A stretch of 64,000 bases of DNA, taken from Microbacterium thalli (GTDB lineage Bacteria > Actinomycetota > Actinomycetes > Actinomycetales > Microbacteriaceae). Where the stretch lies: assembly GCF_028737325.1 (NCBI RefSeq), contig NZ_JAQZCH010000002.1, positions 1,116,001 to 1,180,000 on the forward strand. Reading direction: 5' to 3'. The position numbers and the translations under genes are program-made. Under the pieces are notes generated by a model that worked only from the letters and a program-made list of their open reading frames with translations, was not told the DNA's origin and did no database searches. Positions 1 through 8,562 of the stretch are shown one piece after another. The first letter of the stretch is position 1, and each line of letters starts with the position of its first letter.

Positions 1-371
1 CTCCAGGTCGCGAACGTCTGCAGCCGCCCCTCCTCGCCGGCGGCCCACCACGTCGCCGAGGGGATGACGGCCGTGACGGCGAGTGCGAGCAGGGCGATCC
101 ACAGCGGCAGCGGTGCCGGGCGGCTCAGCCCGGCCGTCACGGCGCTCATGGCTGTCGCCGTTCCGCCGGCCGCGGGGCGGGCGGGCGTGGCGGCCATCGG
201 CCGCGTGGGCCAGAAGATGCAGAGACCGGCGACGGCGAGGTAGACGACGAGGGTGAGCACGAGGACCACCGGCGCATCGACCGGCCGCGTCCAGAACATT
301 CCGCCGACGGCGAGGTAGGCGGTGAAGGCGACGCCGAGCGCGGAGAGGACCCACCGGACCGAGCGGTTCAC
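1..371 (-). CDS. Membrane protein, C-terminus outside window
   Basis: The reading frame starts at a GTG (371-369) that overlaps the stop codon of the histidine kinase gene (GTGA) and runs off the window at base 1, so only about 123 residues are visible. Three hydrophobic segments can be read, at roughly residues 5-27, 33-52 and 88-108, separated by an Ala/Pro-rich linker. This suggests a small integral membrane protein. It is the third gene of a tightly overlapping unit with the two-component pair and may share its stimulus or be its target. I do not recognise a family. Confidence 0.6.
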   Translation of the reverse strand, partial: MNRSVRWVLSALGVAFTAYLAVGGMFWTRPVDAPVVLVLTLVVYLAVAGLCIFWPTRPMAATPARPAAGGTATAMSAVTAGLSRPAPLPLWIALLALAVTAVIPSATWWAAGEEGRLQTFATW

Positions 372-1606
372 GACGCTTCCTCCCACACGATGGCCACGGT
401 CGTGCCGGTCGGTCCCGACGTCACCGTCGCCGTGCCGGCGACCGCCGCGACCCGGGCCACGATCGAGGCGCGGATGCCGAGCCGGTCCTCGGCGACACGA
501 TCGGCCTCGAAGCCGGGGCCGTCGTCCTGGACCCGGATCTCGACACCCCGGAGGCCCGCGCGGAACGACACCCGCACGTCGGCTCCGCCCGCGTGCTCGA
601 CCGCGTTGGTCACCGCCTGCGCCGCCGCCAGCTGCAGGGCCCGGGCAACCCGACCCGGCACCGCGCCGGCACCCGGATCGATACGGCTGGTGTACTGCGC
701 CGCGGGATGCAGGCGCTCCGTCGTCGCGGCGAGATCCGCGGCGATCACCTCGGCCGGGATGGGCGTATCGGGTCCTTCGCCCGCCTCCTGATCGACGTTC
801 GCCAGGCGGGTGAGCGCGTCGCGGGCCATCGATACCGCGAGCGCCCGCTCGCGATCGGTCTCGGCGCGCTCCGCGGCGATGAGGGCGGCCAGGACGCTGT
901 CGTGCATGAGCGCTGCGACGGCGACGCGCTCCTTCTCGACGGCTTCGGCCGATGCCGCCTGGGCGAATGAGCGGACCGCGCTCTCGCGACCCGCGTCGAT
1001 GCTCGCCGCGAGCGAGCGGAGGATCCAGCCGACGACGATGAGGACGCTCGCGAGGATGATCGCGAACACCGTGTCGAGTGCGACGTCCACGAGGGTCGCC
1101 CGGTGCAGGCCGAGGAGCACGAGGCGCACGACGCCGTAGAGCACGGGCAGCAGGAACGCCCACACGATCTGCAGCGGCAGCGGGAAGCAGAACACGGCCG
1201 CGACGGTGCCGATGTTGATGAGGAACCACAGCCACGGCTGCTGATCCAGCGTCGTGGTGTCCCCCGCGGCGAGGGGCCACAGCACGATGGCGACCGGGAA
1301 GACGCCCGCGACGAGCCCCGAGAAGGCGCGCACGCCGCGCGAGGTGAGCAGCGCCACGCACATCATCAGGAGAGACCCGAGGACCACGACCAGCAGCACG
1401 GTGTTCCAGAAAGGATCGCCCACGGGGGCGCTGAGCGCGCCGACGAGCGACTGCACACCGATGATGGCGCTGCCCGATCCGACGACGAGACCGAGGATGC
1501 GGTCGATGCGCGACTGCGTGAAGCGTTGCGTCTGCGCGAGGGCCTCGCGGAACTCGGCGGGCCCGCGCGGTCGGGTGACGGCGGGCCCCGCGGGTTCAGC
1601 GGGCAT
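368..1606 (-). CDS. Sensor histidine kinase (NarL/LuxR-partner type)
   Basis: This 412-residue membrane sensor kinase has about five or six hydrophobic segments between residues 35 and 200. A short dimerisation/phosphoacceptor helix follows, with the likely phospho-His at H235 in AALMHDSVLAAL. The C-terminal HATPase domain has an N box (AVTNAVEH, N334), a G1 box (DDGPGF, 361-366) and a G2 box (RLGIRASI). There is no recognisable extracellular sensor domain, so the signal is probably sensed in or near the membrane. The start lies inside the response-regulator gene (11-base overlap), which indicates translational coupling. The ligand cannot be inferred. Confidence 0.88.
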   Translation of the reverse strand: MPAEPAGPAVTRPRGPAEFREALAQTQRFTQSRIDRILGLVVGSGSAIIGVQSLVGALSAPVGDPFWNTVLLVVVLGSLLMMCVALLTSRGVRAFSGLVAGVFPVAIVLWPLAAGDTTTLDQQPWLWFLINIGTVAAVFCFPLPLQIVWAFLLPVLYGVVRLVLLGLHRATLVDVALDTVFAIILASVLIVVGWILRSLAASIDAGRESAVRSFAQAASAEAVEKERVAVAALMHDSVLAALIAAERAETDRERALAVSMARDALTRLANVDQEAGEGPDTPIPAEVIAADLAATTERLHPAAQYTSRIDPGAGAVPGRVARALQLAAAQAVTNAVEHAGGADVRVSFRAGLRGVEIRVQDDGPGFEADRVAEDRLGIRASIVARVAAVAGTATVTSGPTGTTVAIVWEEAS

Positions 1607-2252
1607 CGGACGTCTCTGAGACGAGGCCGTCCTCCATCGCGCGGCGAAGCAGGTCGACCTTCGTCGGCGCGGGCCGCCCCACCTCGACGTACTTCACGCG
1701 GACACGCGTGATGTTCTCTTTGGCGGTCGAGTAGGCGATGCCCAGCTGCTCCGCGACCGACTTCAGCGGGAGCCCGGCCGCGTAGAGCCGGAGCACATCG
1801 CGCTCGCGCGCCGAGAGCTGCGCGTCGGCGAACGCGCGATCGCCGTCGACGGCACTCGCCCACTCGACGTTGTCGAGATGCTCGCCCCGCGCGACCGTCG
1901 CGATCGCGGCGACGACGTCATCCGTCCGCGCCGACTTGCTGATGACACCGAGTGCTCCCGCCGCCAGCGCCTCGCGGACGGCGGCGGGCCGGTCGGCGAC
2001 GCTGTGGATGATGACCTGCGAGCCGTTCCAGACCAGGCGAGAGACGTTCTCGGACACCGTCGCTCCGTCGCCCAGCATGAGGTCGAGCACGACGACATCC
2101 GCCGGCGGCTCGCCGGAATCGCCGCGCCACCGCAGGTACTCCGCCACGGTGCTGCCCGCGAAGACGACCTCGCCGACACCCGAACGCGCGCAGGCCGCGG
2201 CGAGCCCGAGCCGCACGGACTCGTGATCGTCGATGAGAGCCACCCGCGTCAT
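1596..2252 (-). CDS. Two-component response regulator, LuxR-type HTH
   Basis: This 218-residue regulator has a receiver domain with acidic residues D8/D9, phospho-acceptor D57 (VVLDLML) and conserved K106. A LuxR-type helix-turn-helix follows at about 147-190 (LSARERDVLRLYAAG...). It is the first gene of the regulator-kinase-membrane protein unit. A -10 box TAGGCT (2264-2259, minus strand) ends six bases before the ATG, so the mRNA is probably leaderless. That box overlaps the stop codon of the RNA methyltransferase gene upstream. Target genes are unknown, and autoregulation of the unit is only an inference. Confidence 0.88.
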   Translation of the reverse strand: MTRVALIDDHESVRLGLAAACARSGVGEVVFAGSTVAEYLRWRGDSGEPPADVVVLDLMLGDGATVSENVSRLVWNGSQVIIHSVADRPAAVREALAAGALGVISKSARTDDVVAAIATVARGEHLDNVEWASAVDGDRAFADAQLSARERDVLRLYAAGLPLKSVAEQLGIAYSTAKENITRVRVKYVEVGRPAPTKVDLLRRAMEDGLVSETSDAR

Positions 2253-2261
2253 GGGCTCAGC

Positions 2262-3563
2262 CTAGGACAGGGCACCCGGGGCGGTCAGTACCGCGACGGT
2301 CTCGATGTGGTGCGAGTTCGGGAACAGGTCGATGCCGCGCAGCGACAGCGGCTCGTACCCGCCCGAGCGCAGCTGCGCAACGTCCCGGGCGAGCGCAACC
2401 GGGTCGCAGGCGACGTAGACGAGGGTTGCGGGCTGCAGACGCAGGAGCGCATCGACGACCTCGCGCCCGGCACCCGAGCGGGGCGGGTCGAGGACGGTGA
2501 CGCCGGAGCGCAGCCGCGCGCGCTCGGCCGGTGACGCCGACTGCTCGAGGTGGGTCAGCCACCGATCGACACGGCCGGTCTCGGCACGCGCCCCGACCCA
2601 CTCGGCGAGGTTCTCGCCCGCGTGGTCGGTCGCCCGCTCGTCGGACTCGACGCTCGTGACGCGCGTGGCCGGTCCGCCGAGCTCGCCGAGCGACGCGGCG
2701 AGGAGGCCGACGCCGCCGTAGAGGTCAAGATGCCACGCCTCGGGATCGAGCTCGGCCCGTCCCGCATCGCGCAGCCCGCGGTGCACGGCATCCGTCAGCG
2801 CTGCCGCCGCCAGGCGGTGCACCTGCCAGAACCCGCCGGCGTCGACGCGGAACTCCCGGTCGCCCACCCGTTCGACGATGACCTCGCGCAGCGCGGGATC
2901 GGGCGCGGTGCGCGGCCGTCCGCGACCCCGAGCGTTCCGGCGCGCCGTCTCGGCGCGGGGCAGGACGCGCACGCGGCCGTCGGCGGGCTGGACGAGGTCG
3001 AGCCGCCCCGGCGCCGCGGAGCGGCCGCGGGCGATGGCCTCGGCGATCGCGGGCGTCGCGAGGGGGTGGTGGTCGACCTCGACGACCCGGTGCGAGCGGG
3101 CGGCGAACGGGCCCACGCGCCCGTCGTCATCGACGTGCAGGCTCACGCGCGTGCGCCATCCCGTGCCGTCGGCCGTCTCGTCGGCTCCGGCCGGCTCGAC
3201 CGAGACCGTCGTGTCGAGGCCGCCGAAGCGGTGCAGCGCGTCGGTGATGACACGCGACTTCAGCTCGCGCTGGTGCCCGAGCTCGATGTGACCGAGGTCG
3301 GCGCCGCCCGGGCGACGCTCGGGGGGCGTGCCGATGTCGGCGGGCGCCCAGACGTGGGGCCGGCGGTGCGGCGAGGCGTCGAGGACCTCGAGGGCCTCGG
3401 CCCGCCAGAACGAGGACTTCGACGTGTCGGTCAGGCGCGCCCGCACCCGCTCGCCCGGGATGGCGTCGGGGACGAACACGACGCGTCCTTCGTGGCGCGC
3501 GACGAACACGCCGCCGTGGGCGACGTCGGTGACGTCGAGGTCGATGGTGTCGCCGGGCTGCAT
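2262..3563 (-). CDS. TrmA/RlmD-like RNA uracil-5-methyltransferase
   Basis: This 433-residue protein would transfer a methyl group from SAM to C5 of uridine in tRNA or rRNA. An N-terminal TRAM-like beta domain (about 1-60) precedes a class I SAM-methyltransferase fold containing LDLYGGVGLLAASLGE and VLDPPRSGAG. The catalytic nucleophile is C386 in VYVACDP, and the general base is E421 in HHIETVAVL. The region where RumA/RlmD carries its Fe-S cysteines (CGGC) reads PGGADLGHI, so this enzyme lacks the cluster. That is common in actinobacterial members. Substrate RNA and position cannot be assigned from sequence. Confidence 0.85.
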   Translation of the reverse strand: MQPGDTIDLDVTDVAHGGVFVARHEGRVVFVPDAIPGERVRARLTDTSKSSFWRAEALEVLDASPHRRPHVWAPADIGTPPERRPGGADLGHIELGHQRELKSRVITDALHRFGGLDTTVSVEPAGADETADGTGWRTRVSLHVDDDGRVGPFAARSHRVVEVDHHPLATPAIAEAIARGRSAAPGRLDLVQPADGRVRVLPRAETARRNARGRGRPRTAPDPALREVIVERVGDREFRVDAGGFWQVHRLAAAALTDAVHRGLRDAGRAELDPEAWHLDLYGGVGLLAASLGELGGPATRVTSVESDERATDHAGENLAEWVGARAETGRVDRWLTHLEQSASPAERARLRSGVTVLDPPRSGAGREVVDALLRLQPATLVYVACDPVALARDVAQLRSGGYEPLSLRGIDLFPNSHHIETVAVLTAPGALS

Positions 3564-3609
3564 CCTTCGATGGTCCCATACGCCGGGACGCGCGACGGCG
3601 GTGCCCCGG

Positions 3610-3615
3610 TAGCGT
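3610..3615 (+). promoter_or_regulatory. -10 box for leaderless maf mRNA
   Basis: TAGCGT lies seven bases before the ATG at 3623. This matches the spacing seen at many other genes here, so transcription probably starts at or next to the A of the start codon. Confidence 0.5.
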
Positions 3616-3622
3616 GAGCGGC

Positions 3623-4279
3623 ATGCGCGTGTGCCTCGCCTCGACCTCCCCCGCCCGCCTCATGCTGCTGCGACAGGCCGGCATCGAACCCGTGACCCGT
3701 TCGCCGCAGGTCGACGAAGAGGCCGTCGTCGCCGCCGTCGAGGCGACCGAGGGACGGATGCTGCCTCCCGACGAGCACGTCCTGCTGCTGGCCCGCCGCA
3801 AGGCCGCCGACGTCGTCGCGACCCTCGCGCAGCTCGAGCCGGACTTCGACGGCATCGTGATCGGCGGCGACTCGATGTTCGCCTTCGGCGGCGAGGTGCT
3901 CGGCAAGCCGCTCGAGCCCGCCGTCGCAACCGCCCGCTGGGAAGACATGCGCGGCGGCACCGGCATCCTGCACTCGGGCCATTCGGTGTACCGCGTCGCT
4001 CCCGGACAGGACGCGCGCGAAGCGCACGCAGTCGCCCAGGCGGCCGTCACGTTCGCCGACGACGTGACGGCGGCCGAGATCGCGGCGTACGTCGCGTCGG
4101 GCGAACCGCTGCACGTCGCCGGGGCGTTCACGGTCGACAGCCTCGGCGGGGCGTTCATCACGCGCGTCGAGGGCGACCCCTCGACGGTGGTCGGGATGTC
4201 GCTGTCGACCCTGCGCCGGCTCGTGCGCGAACTCGGCGTGGAGTGGACCGATCTCTGGAACCGCGAGCTCGTTTCGTAG
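3623..4279 (+). CDS. maf: Maf-family nucleotide pyrophosphatase
   Basis: This 218-residue Maf/HAM1-like enzyme is predicted to hydrolyse non-canonical or methylated nucleoside triphosphates to monophosphates plus pyrophosphate. It begins MRVCLASTSPARLMLLRQAG, the family signature, with DEEAV following. The motif GGDSMFAFGGEVLGKP and the region around AGAFTVDSLGGAFI match the catalytic core. A GTG at 3614 would add three residues, but the ATG at 3623 fits both the family N-terminus and the -10 box spacing. The next gene is the biotin carboxylase/BCCP subunit, an adjacency common in actinobacteria. Confidence 0.9.
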   Translation: MRVCLASTSPARLMLLRQAGIEPVTRSPQVDEEAVVAAVEATEGRMLPPDEHVLLLARRKAADVVATLAQLEPDFDGIVIGGDSMFAFGGEVLGKPLEPAVATARWEDMRGGTGILHSGHSVYRVAPGQDAREAHAVAQAAVTFADDVTAAEIAAYVASGEPLHVAGAFTVDSLGGAFITRVEGDPSTVVGMSLSTLRRLVRELGVEWTDLWNRELVS

Positions 4280-4357
4280 CCTTTCACCGACGTTCCGCTG
4301 CTCAGTTTGTGCGGGAGATCCAAAAGCGGCGGCCCTCGGCTCGCTAGGCTGGCAGTC

Positions 4358-6124
4358 ATGCCTGAGATCGCCAAGGTCCTGATCGCGAACCGCGGCGAGA
4401 TCGCCGTCCGTATCGTGCGCGCCGCCCGTGACAGCGGGAAGGCGTCCGTCGCCGTCTACGCCGACCAGGACCGCGACGCGCTGCACACCCGCCTCGCCGA
4501 CGAGGCGTACGCCCTCGACGGCGCCACGAGCGCCGACACGTACCTGTCGATCGAGAAGATCCTCTCGGTCGCCCGGCGCTCCGGTGCCGACGCCGTGCAC
4601 CCCGGCTACGGCTTCCTCGCCGAGAACGCCGACTTCGCCCGCGCGGTCATCGCGGCGGGGCTGACCTGGATCGGCCCCTCCCCCGCGGCGATCGAGGCGC
4701 TGGGCGACAAGGTGACCGCGCGGCACGTCGCCGAGAAGGTCGGCGCACCCCTCGCCCCGGGAACCCCCGGCCCGGTCCAGGGCGCCGACGAGGTCATCGC
4801 CTTCGCGCAGGAGTACGGCCTGCCGATCGCCATCAAGGCCGCCTACGGCGGCGGCGGCCGGGGCCTCAAGGTCGCGCGCGAGCTCGACGAGGTCGCCGAG
4901 CTGTTCGAGTCCGCCACCCGTGAGGCCATCGCGGCCTTCGGGCGCGGCGAGTGCTTCGTCGAGAAGTACCTCGACAAGCCGCGCCACGTCGAGACGCAGT
5001 GCCTCGCCGATGCCGAGGGCAACGTCGTCATCGTCTCGACCCGTGACTGCTCGCTGCAGCGACGCCACCAGAAGCTCGTCGAAGAGGCACCCGCCCCCTT
5101 CCTGACCCCCGAGCAGAACGACATCCTCTACTCGGCGTCGAAGGCGATCCTGCGCGAGGTCGGGTACGTCGGCGCGGGCACGTGCGAGTTCCTCATCGGC
5201 GCCGACGGCACGATCTCGTTCCTCGAGGTCAACACGCGCCTGCAGGTCGAGCACCCCGTCTCCGAGGAGGTCACCGGGATCGACCTGGTCCGCGAGCAGT
5301 TCCGTCTCGCCGAAGGAGGCGTCCTCGACTACGACGACCCGACCCCGGTCGGTCACTCGATCGAGTTCCGCATCAACGGCGAGGACCCGGGCCGCAACTT
5401 CCTGCCGCAGCCCGGCAACATCCACGTCTTCAAGACCTTCGGCGGCCCCGGCATCCGGTTGGACTCCGGCGTCACCGCCGGCGACTCGGTCTCGGGCGCC
5501 TTCGACTCGATGCTCGGGAAGATCATCGTGACGGGTCGCACGCGCGAAGAGGCCCTCGAGCGCTCGCGTCGCGCCCTCGACGAGTTCGAGGTCGCGGGCA
5601 TGCCCACCGTGCTCCCCTTCCACCGCAAGGTCGTGCGCGAGCCCGCCTTCACCGCTGCGGATGGAACCTTCGGCGTCTACACCCGCTGGATCGAGACCGA
5701 GTTCGTCAACGACATCCCCGCCTGGGACGGCGAGCTCGAAGCCCCCGCCGAGCCCGCCGGCCGCCACACGGTCGTCGTCGAGGTCTCGGGCAAGCGCCTC
5801 GAAGTCAGCCTGCCCGACCGCGTCGCCTCGGCCCCGGTGGCCGTGGGGCGCCCGGCCCAGGTGCCGCCGTCGCGTCGTTCGCACGCGGCGACGGCGAGCG
5901 CCGCGGCATCCGGCGACGCGGTGAAGTCGCCCATGCAGGCCACGGTCGTCAAGGTCGCCGTCGAGGCGGGCCAGCAGGTCGTCAAGGGCGACCTCGTGGT
6001 CGTGCTCGAGGCGATGAAGATGGAGCAGCCGATCCAGGCGCACAAGGACGGCGTCGTCGGAGCGATCGACGCAGCCCCCGGCACGACCGTCGGCGCGGGC
6101 CACGCCCTGCTGACGATCTCCTGA
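4358..6124 (+). CDS. Acyl-CoA carboxylase alpha chain (biotin carboxylase + BCCP)
   Basis: This 588-residue fused subunit of acetyl/propionyl-CoA carboxylase carboxylates biotin with ATP and bicarbonate, supplying malonyl- or methylmalonyl-CoA for fatty acid synthesis. The N-terminus [19 protein letters not shown] is the biotin carboxylase signature. The ATP-grasp glycine loop YGGGGRGLK and the [14 protein letters not shown] motif are present. The C-terminal biotinyl domain has EAMKMEQPI, with the biotinylated lysine at K554. The partner carboxyltransferase subunit is not in this window. TAGGCT (4345-4350) ends seven bases before the ATG, supporting a leaderless start. Confidence 0.95.
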   Translation: MPEIAKVLIANRGEIAVRIVRAARDSGKASVAVYADQDRDALHTRLADEAYALDGATSADTYLSIEKILSVARRSGADAVHPGYGFLAENADFARAVIAAGLTWIGPSPAAIEALGDKVTARHVAEKVGAPLAPGTPGPVQGADEVIAFAQEYGLPIAIKAAYGGGGRGLKVARELDEVAELFESATREAIAAFGRGECFVEKYLDKPRHVETQCLADAEGNVVIVSTRDCSLQRRHQKLVEEAPAPFLTPEQNDILYSASKAILREVGYVGAGTCEFLIGADGTISFLEVNTRLQVEHPVSEEVTGIDLVREQFRLAEGGVLDYDDPTPVGHSIEFRINGEDPGRNFLPQPGNIHVFKTFGGPGIRLDSGVTAGDSVSGAFDSMLGKIIVTGRTREEALERSRRALDEFEVAGMPTVLPFHRKVVREPAFTAADGTFGVYTRWIETEFVNDIPAWDGELEAPAEPAGRHTVVVEVSGKRLEVSLPDRVASAPVAVGRPAQVPPSRRSHAATASAAASGDAVKSPMQATVVKVAVEAGQQVVKGDLVVVLEAMKMEQPIQAHKDGVVGAIDAAPGTTVGAGHALLTIS

Positions 6125-6147
6125 CGACAGCGCCCTCCAGGCCCGCT

Positions 6148-6188
6148 CCGCGGCACCGCATCACGGCTCAGCCGAGCGGATGCCGCGG
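6148..6188. terminator. Hairpin between convergent genes
   Basis: CCGCGGCA (6148-6155) pairs with TGCCGCGG (6181-6188), and a smaller GGCTcaGCC stem lies in the loop. It sits between the convergent carboxylase and flavoprotein genes, so a bidirectional terminator is likely. There is no T-run. Confidence 0.4.
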
Positions 6189-6196
6189 GGCGCGGC

Positions 6197-7651
6197 TCAG
6201 GCCAGCGGGTCCTCGTCGCGCTGGACGAGGTGCATCGCGCGAGCGGCATCCGTGATGCTGCCGGTCAGCGAGGGGTACACGGCGAACACACGCGAGACCT
6301 GGTCAACGGTCAGGCGGCGCTCGACGGCGATCGCGATGGGGTAGATGAGCTCCGACGCACGCGGGGCGACGATGACGCCGCCGATGACGGTGCCCGAGCC
6401 CTCGCGCGCGATGATCTTCACGAAGCCGTCCTTGACGCCCATCATCTTGGCGCGCGGGTTCGCGGCGAGCGGCAGTTTGTGGACGTATCCGTTGACCAGC
6501 CCGGACTCGATGTCCTTCTGCTGCTGGCCGACGGTCGCGATCTCGGGCGCGGTGAAGATGTTCGCGGTGATGCGACGCCGCTCGAGCGGGATGACGGTGT
6601 CGCCCAGCGCGTGGAAGACGGCTTGGCGCCCCTGCATCGCGGCGACCGAGGCGAGGGGGACGAAGGTGGTGCAGTCGCCCGCCGCGTAGATGTTCGGCAC
6701 CGAGGTGCGGGCCACGCGGTTCACCTGGATGTGCCCCGACTCGGTCAGCTGGATGCCGGCCTCCTCGAGACCGATGTCCGCGGTGTTCGGGATCGATCCC
6801 ACCGCCAGCAGGCAGTGGCTGCCCTCGACCGTGCGTCCGTCCGACAGGGTCGCCACGACGCCGTCGTCGGTGCGCTCGACCTTCTCGGCGCGGCACTTCG
6901 ACAGCACCGTCATCCCGCCGCGCTTGAACACCTTCTCGATGACGGCCGCTGCGTCGGCGTCCTCACCCGGCAGCACCTGGTCGCGGCTCGAGATGAGCGT
7001 GACCTTGGCGCCGAGGTTCATGTACGCCGAGGCGAACTCGGCCCCCGTGACACCCGAGCCCACGACGATGAGGTGCTCGGGCAGCGACTTCATGTCGTAC
7101 AGCTGGGTCCACGTGAGGATGCGCTGGCCGTCGGGCTTGGCGCTCGGCAGCTCGCGCGGCGACGCACCGACCGAGACCACGAGGGTGTCGGCCTCGACGC
7201 GGTCGAAGTCCGTGCCGCCGGGGCCGGTGGCCGCGATGATCGCGTGGGGGCCGTCGAGGCGACCGTGACCGGAGATGATGCGCACGCCCGCCTCGATCAG
7301 CTGGGCCCGCATGTCGTCGGACTGCTGCCGCGCGAGCGCGAGCAGCCGACGGTTGACGGCGGCGAGGTTGATTGCGACCTCGGGCTTGAGCGGCGTGCCC
7401 GAGTCGGAGCGCGCGAACAGCTGCACGCCGAGGTCGGACGCCTCGCTGATGGCCACCGCCGCGTCGGCCGTGGCGATGAGCGACTTCGAGGGGACGACGT
7501 CGGTGATGACGGCCGAACCGCCGACGCCGGCTCGTTCGACGAGCGTCACCTCGGCGCCCTGTTGCGCGGCGGCCAGGGCCGCCTCGTATCCGCCGGGACC
7601 GCCGCCGAGGACGGCGACGCTTTGGGTGCGCTCGAAGCTGAGAGGCGACAT
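6197..7651 (-). CDS. LpdA-like NAD(P)H-quinone dehydrogenase, no redox disulfide
   Basis: This roughly 484-residue flavoprotein belongs to the pyridine nucleotide-disulfide reductase family. It has an N-terminal FAD motif VAVLGGGPGGYEAALAAA, a central NAD(P) motif (VVGSGVTGAEFASAY), a second FAD motif NIYAAGDCT, and a C-terminal dimerisation domain. Where lipoamide dehydrogenases have CxxxxC, it reads GGSAVITDVVPSKS, so the disulfide is absent. The protein therefore resembles mycobacterial LpdA (Rv3303c), a quinone reductase, rather than a true E3. An ATG at 7660 is also possible. I prefer 7651 because AAGAAT ends seven bases upstream, as at other leaderless genes. Confidence 0.82.
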   Translation of the reverse strand: MSPLSFERTQSVAVLGGGPGGYEAALAAAQQGAEVTLVERAGVGGSAVITDVVPSKSLIATADAAVAISEASDLGVQLFARSDSGTPLKPEVAINLAAVNRRLLALARQQSDDMRAQLIEAGVRIISGHGRLDGPHAIIAATGPGGTDFDRVEADTLVVSVGASPRELPSAKPDGQRILTWTQLYDMKSLPEHLIVVGSGVTGAEFASAYMNLGAKVTLISSRDQVLPGEDADAAAVIEKVFKRGGMTVLSKCRAEKVERTDDGVVATLSDGRTVEGSHCLLAVGSIPNTADIGLEEAGIQLTESGHIQVNRVARTSVPNIYAAGDCTTFVPLASVAAMQGRQAVFHALGDTVIPLERRRITANIFTAPEIATVGQQQKDIESGLVNGYVHKLPLAANPRAKMMGVKDGFVKIIAREGSGTVIGGVIVAPRASELIYPIAIAVERRLTVDQVSRVFAVYPSLTGSITDAARAMHLVQRDEDPLA

Positions 7652-7716
7652 GATCTCCATTCTTGCTCAGGTCCGCGGGCCGCGCGCACGCCTGTGGCGG
7701 CGGGCTCGCCGCGTCC

Positions 7717-7722
7717 TAGAGT
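7717..7722 (+). promoter_or_regulatory. -10 box for the nucleoside phosphorylase gene
   Basis: TAGAGT is followed by GGAGGA and then the ATG at 7729, so this site could serve a leaderless mRNA. The GGAGGA hexamer is too close to the ATG to act as a normal ribosome binding site. Confidence 0.45.
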
Positions 7723-7728
7723 GGAGGA

Positions 7729-8562
7729 ATGTCCGACACCTCCGCGCACCCGCTCGACGACCCCGCTGCCGACCCCTTCGAGGTCGCCCAGCAGGCCGCG
7801 GCCGACATCGCCCGCATCAGCGGCGTCGAGCGCCACGACATCGCCCTCACCCTCGGCAGCGGCTGGGGTCGCGCCGCCGAGCTCATCGGCGAGACGACGG
7901 CCACGATCCCCGCCACCGACGTCACCGGCTTCAGCAAGCCGGCGCTCGAGGGACACGTGGGCACCCTGCGCAGCATCCTCACCCCCGAGGGCAAGCGCAT
8001 CCTCGTGATCGGCGCCCGCACGCACTACTACGAAGGCCACGGCGTGCGGCGGGTCGTCCACAGCGTTCGCACCGCCGCCGCGACCGGCGCGAAGATCATG
8101 GTGCTGACCAACGGCGCGGGCGGCGTCAAGCCGACCTGGCACCCCGGTCAGCCGGTCCTGATCAGCGACCACCTGAATCTGACGGCCGACTCGCCGCTCG
8201 AGGGCGCGACGTTCATCGACCTCACCGACCTGTACTCGTCGCGGCTGCGCGACATCGCGCGGTCGATCGACCCGAGCCTCGACGAGGGCGTGTACACGCA
8301 GTTCCGCGGCCCGCACTACGAGACGCCCGCCGAGGTGCGCATGGCGCGCGCCCTGGGTGGCGACATCGTCGGGATGTCGACGGCGCTCGAGGCCATCGCG
8401 GCCCGCGAGGCAGGCATGGAGATCCTCGGTTTCTCGCTCATCACGAACCTCGCCGCCGGCATCCAGGAGACGCCCCTCAGCCACGCGGAGGTCATCGAGG
8501 CCGGCCGCGACGCTGAGCCCGTCATCTCGGCCCTGCTCGCCCGCGTGATCGAGGCGCTGTGA
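7729..8562 (+). CDS. Purine-nucleoside phosphorylase
   Basis: This 277-residue trimeric-type PNP would cleave purine nucleosides with phosphate to base plus ribose-1-phosphate. The family core is visible in ALTLGSGWGR, the phosphate-site GARTHYYEGH, VLTNGAGGVKP, SDHLNLT and FRGPHYETPAEVRMARALGGDIVGMSTALEAIAA. The stop codon overlaps the start of the phosphohexomutase gene by four bases. The ribose-1-P or deoxyribose-1-P made here could be isomerised by that mutase family, which explains the pairing. It complements the adenosine deaminase and thymidine phosphorylase genes at 19.6-22.1 kb. Confidence 0.93.
   Translation: MSDTSAHPLDDPAADPFEVAQQAAADIARISGVERHDIALTLGSGWGRAAELIGETTATIPATDVTGFSKPALEGHVGTLRSILTPEGKRILVIGARTHYYEGHGVRRVVHSVRTAAATGAKIMVLTNGAGGVKPTWHPGQPVLISDHLNLTADSPLEGATFIDLTDLYSSRLRDIARSIDPSLDEGVYTQFRGPHYETPAEVRMARALGGDIVGMSTALEAIAAREAGMEILGFSLITNLAAGIQETPLSHAEVIEAGRDAEPVISALLARVIEAL

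Noticed and set aside
4303..4330. AT-richer stretch TTTGTGCGGGAGATCCAAAA before the biotin carboxylase gene
   Set aside because: I considered it as a -35 region or a repeat. It is too far from the -10 box at 4345 and I found no second copy.
3431..6103. 890-codon open frame on the minus strand
   Set aside because: It lies antisense to maf and the biotin carboxylase gene, whose frames show clear family motifs. The translation is low-complexity Asp/Arg/Gly/Leu-rich, typical of antisense frames in GC-rich DNA.
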